From Smithella sp. UBA2180 (GTDB lineage Bacteria > Desulfobacterota > Syntrophia > Syntrophales > Smithellaceae): DNA of 7,691 bases. Every line of letters starts with the position of its first letter. Positions within the stretch are counted from its first letter, which is position 1. Below are positions 6,735-7,691 of the stretch, piece after piece. The stretch is taken from contig DCVU01000085.1 in NCBI GenBank assembly GCA_002327415.1, positions 1-7,691 of the forward strand, written 5' to 3'. A program made the position numbers and the translations under genes. Below the pieces are notes generated by a model. It was not told the origin of the DNA. It saw nothing but the letters and a program-made list of their open reading frames with translations, and searched no databases.

Positions 6735-7148
6735 TCAAAGGGTTGCAAGTTTTAACGAAGCTTGCGACCCTTCTTTTTTAGGGTATTTTGATAAAATTGT
6801 GATAAACGGCTTTTCAAAATTATCCAAAACCTCTATCGAAGATCTTAAACTTTCCGGATTATGATGCGCATACCGCATAACCATTAAAGCATTTTTCCAC
6901 CGGCCCAGTTTTTGAACCTCATAGATGCCGACACCTACCTGAACTAATCGAGTGGCGAAAGTATGGCAAAGATCATGAAAACGGAAATTGTAAATCTGCG
7001 CTCGATCCGATGCGGTAGCAAAAGCTCTGAACAGATTTCTGTTGACTATTTTGGTTCCTTTTTGGCTCGGAAAAGCCGGATCACATGCAGCATAAACGCT
7101 GTTTATTGCAGATTGGAAGAAAGTATATCCGTTAAAAATCTTAAATGC
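6735..7148 (-). pseudogene. Decayed tyrosine recombinase (phage-type integrase) remnant
   Basis: A 137-codon minus-strand open stretch, with no credible start codon and a TGA immediately before it, encodes the C-terminal catalytic part of a lambda-type integrase. Visible pieces are FPSQKGTKIVNRNLFRAFAT, then RFHDLCHTFATRL (the box II H-x-x-R-H region), GIYEVQKLGRWKNALMVMRYAHH (the H/W position and the RYAH catalytic tyrosine), then NPESLRSSIEVL. The box II arginine (HDLRH in active enzymes) is Cys (TGC, one C->T from CGC). The core-binding domain and the box I arginine region are absent: the sequence goes almost directly from AACDPA to FPSQKG, where roughly 60-70 residues are expected. The stop at 6735-6737 lies beyond the tRNA terminator hairpin, which therefore encodes its tail (about GSQASLKLATL). 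Position and convergent orientation at a tRNA 3' end fit an old tRNA-integrated element. It is almost certainly inactive. Confidence 0.85.
6738..6779 (+). terminator. Rho-independent terminator of tRNA-Phe
   Basis: A 12-bp stem, AAGGGTTGCAAG (6738-6749) with CTTGCGACCCTT (6761-6772) and one G-U pair, has an 11-nt loop and is followed by CTTTTTT (6773-6779). It begins 10 nt after the CCA end and should end the tRNA transcript. The minus-strand integrase remnant uses the same bases as its last coding codons. Confidence 0.9.
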
Positions 7149-7154
7149 TCACTT

Positions 7155-7283
7155 TCAGGAAGTTATCGTTAATTTGTTTTTAGTACCAAAATGCTTTGCA
7201 TTTTGGATATCACTATACTCAGAATATAGGATAATTCCACTTGTGCTTCGAATTTCGATTAGCTCATTCTCAGCGAGTGTCAT
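7155..7283 (-). CDS. Small orphan ORF, 42 residues, unknown
   Basis: An ATG-initiated 42-codon minus-strand reading frame lies between the amrS-like gene and the integrase remnant. I do not recognise it. It reads MTLAENELIEIRSTSGIILY in its first 20 residues, with an alternating charged/hydrophobic pattern that looks protein-like, then a less ordered basic/polar end (AKHFGTKNKL, 29-38). The IEIRSTSG.ILYS stretch faintly recalls the first beta-strand of small-domain or pentapeptide-repeat proteins, so it could be a truncated gene start. That is only an impression. No ribosome binding site precedes the ATG (an in-frame TGA lies six codons upstream), and a perfect 9-bp hairpin lies inside it. 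It may not be expressed. Confidence 0.3.
   Translation of the reverse strand: MTLAENELIEIRSTSGIILYSEYSDIQNAKHFGTKNKLTITS
7186..7206. repeat. Perfect 9-bp hairpin
   Basis: CCAAAATGC-TTT-GCATTTTGG is an exact inverted repeat with a 3-nt loop. Neither side is followed by a T tract, so it is not a normal intrinsic terminator. It lies inside the small ORF and close to the point where the integrase remnant begins, so it may mark an old recombination or regulatory site. Confidence 0.6.
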
Positions 7284-7305
7284 TAATTCGGCTAAAAGAC
7301 GTCAG

Positions 7306-7385
7306 GGCGTTTTGCTTTTAAAGTTTAAGCCTCATTACAACCATCAAGTTTCAGTGCACGGCGTTTCTGAAACTTGGGTCTCATT
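7306..7385. repeat. Imperfect direct repeat at the 3' end of the amrS-like gene
   Basis: Two related units share the same ends: 7306-7336 and 7360-7385 both begin GGCGTTT and end TCTCATT/CCTCATT, with A/T-rich middles (CTTTTAAAGTTTAAG versus CTGAAACTTGG). Unit spacing is 54 bp. They span the stop codon of the radical SAM gene. The similarity is partial, so ancient duplication or repeat-element origin is inferred. Confidence 0.35.
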
Positions 7386-7691
7386 AAATATTCCTTCCAA
7401 TTGCGTCCCGCATTTAGGACATTTATTCCCTTTCAGGTTTATACTGACAATTCTAAAACCATAGCGTTCAATCAAAAGATTACCACAGTTAAAGCAGTAT
7501 GTGTTTTCGCCTGCATCGCCGGGCACATTGCCGCTGTAAACATATTTTAATCCGGCTTGTTTCCCGATTTCCACCGCGCGATGCAACGTGGCAATCGGAG
7601 TTGCCGGCAAATTCTGCATTTTGAATTGAGGATGACAACGGCTTATATGCCAGGGAGTTTCGACTCCTAGTCCGGCAATAAATCCGGCAAT
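7344..7691 (-). CDS. amrS: AmmeMemoRadiSam-system radical SAM protein, C-terminal part (5' end off the right edge)
   Basis: Only the last 115 residues are visible; the radical SAM core with its CxxxCxxC cluster motif would lie outside. The fragment matches the C-terminal region of the AmrS-like family (radical SAM protein that co-occurs with AmmeMemoRadiSam partners; physiological role unsettled). Seen in order: IAGLGVETPWHISRCHPQF-type segment (residues 5-23 of the fragment; most relatives have Phe where Cys19 lies), TPIATLHRAVEIGKQAGLKY (31-50), VYSGNVPGDAGENTYC (51-66), then a zinc-ribbon-like pair CFNC (66-69) and CPKC (91-94) around the ERYGFRI segment. The family normally ends soon after the CGT..EGIF motif. 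Here about 13 extra residues (NETQVSETPCTET) are encoded by the hairpin region, so the natural stop may have been lost. The neighbouring recombinase debris suggests the locus end was disturbed. Confidence 0.83.
   Translation of the reverse strand: MAGFIAGLGVETPWHISRCHPQFKMQNLPATPIATLHRAVEIGKQAGLKYVYSGNVPGDAGENTYCFNCGNLLIERYGFRIVSINLKGNKCPKCGTQLEGIFNETQVSETPCTET
7345..7376. repeat. Perfect 10-bp inverted repeat at the amrS-like stop codon
   Basis: CAAGTTTCAG (7345-7354) and CTGAAACTTG (7367-7376) are exact reverse complements around a 12-nt loop. The minus-strand stop codon TGA (7344-7346) overlaps the left arm. It could form an mRNA 3' hairpin, but no U tract follows on the minus strand, so it is not a canonical intrinsic terminator. 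Confidence 0.65.

Noticed and set aside
6963..7172. 69-residue plus-strand open frame starting MAKIMKTEIV
   Set aside because: It lies opposite the integrase remnant, whose RFHDL..RYAH motifs explain the DNA better.
7174..7464. 96-residue plus-strand open frame with hydrophobic stretches
   Set aside because: It overlaps the clear AmrS C-terminus and the small ORF on the other strand, and resembles no family; probably a shadow.

Overview
This window looks like ordinary chromosome from an anaerobic Deltaproteobacterium in the broad sense (Desulfobacterota, perhaps a Syntrophus/Smithella-like lineage). That placement is inference. It rests on the gene order siroheme synthase -> CcsA/HemX-type membrane protein, a group III phosphofructokinase with pyrophosphate-type active-site residues, an AmmeMemoRadiSam-type radical SAM protein, moderate GC and frequent TTG starts. 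No 16S gene or other decisive marker is present.

Layout. The left third is on the minus strand. A precorrin-2 dehydrogenase/sirohydrochlorin ferrochelatase overlaps by 14 bp a CcsA/HemX-like membrane protein that runs off the left edge. Together they look like the start of a tetrapyrrole/heme operon. A spacer of about 260 bp follows, holding a 111-bp inverted-repeat element. Next come a six-TM diguanylate cyclase and a PPi-type phosphofructokinase, also on the minus strand, each with its own plausible sigma-70-like promoter. A divergent intergenic region then separates phosphofructokinase from a plus-strand operon of prmA (ribosomal protein L11 methyltransferase), rsmE (16S rRNA m3U1498 methyltransferase) and an RDD-family membrane protein. 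A complete tRNA-Phe(GAA) gene follows, with its own promoter and a strong rho-independent terminator.

The right end is the only region with an accessory character. Convergent to the tRNA lies a decayed tyrosine-recombinase remnant. It lacks the N-terminal and box I Arg regions and carries Arg->Cys at the box II arginine, and its last codons run through the tRNA terminator. Next come a 42-codon orphan ORF, a repeat-rich patch (two perfect hairpins and an imperfect direct repeat), and the C-terminal 115 residues of an AmrS-like radical SAM protein entering from the right edge.

Functional reading: housekeeping tetrapyrrole supply, c-di-GMP signalling, reversible PPi-linked glycolysis and translation-machinery methylation, followed by a tRNA-Phe locus that probably once hosted an integrated element. 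I found no convincing new multi-gene system. The most interesting signals are the integrase relic at tRNA-Phe, the large inverted-repeat element at 1465-1575, the palindrome just before the tRNA, and the hairpin/repeat patch at the amrS 3' end.
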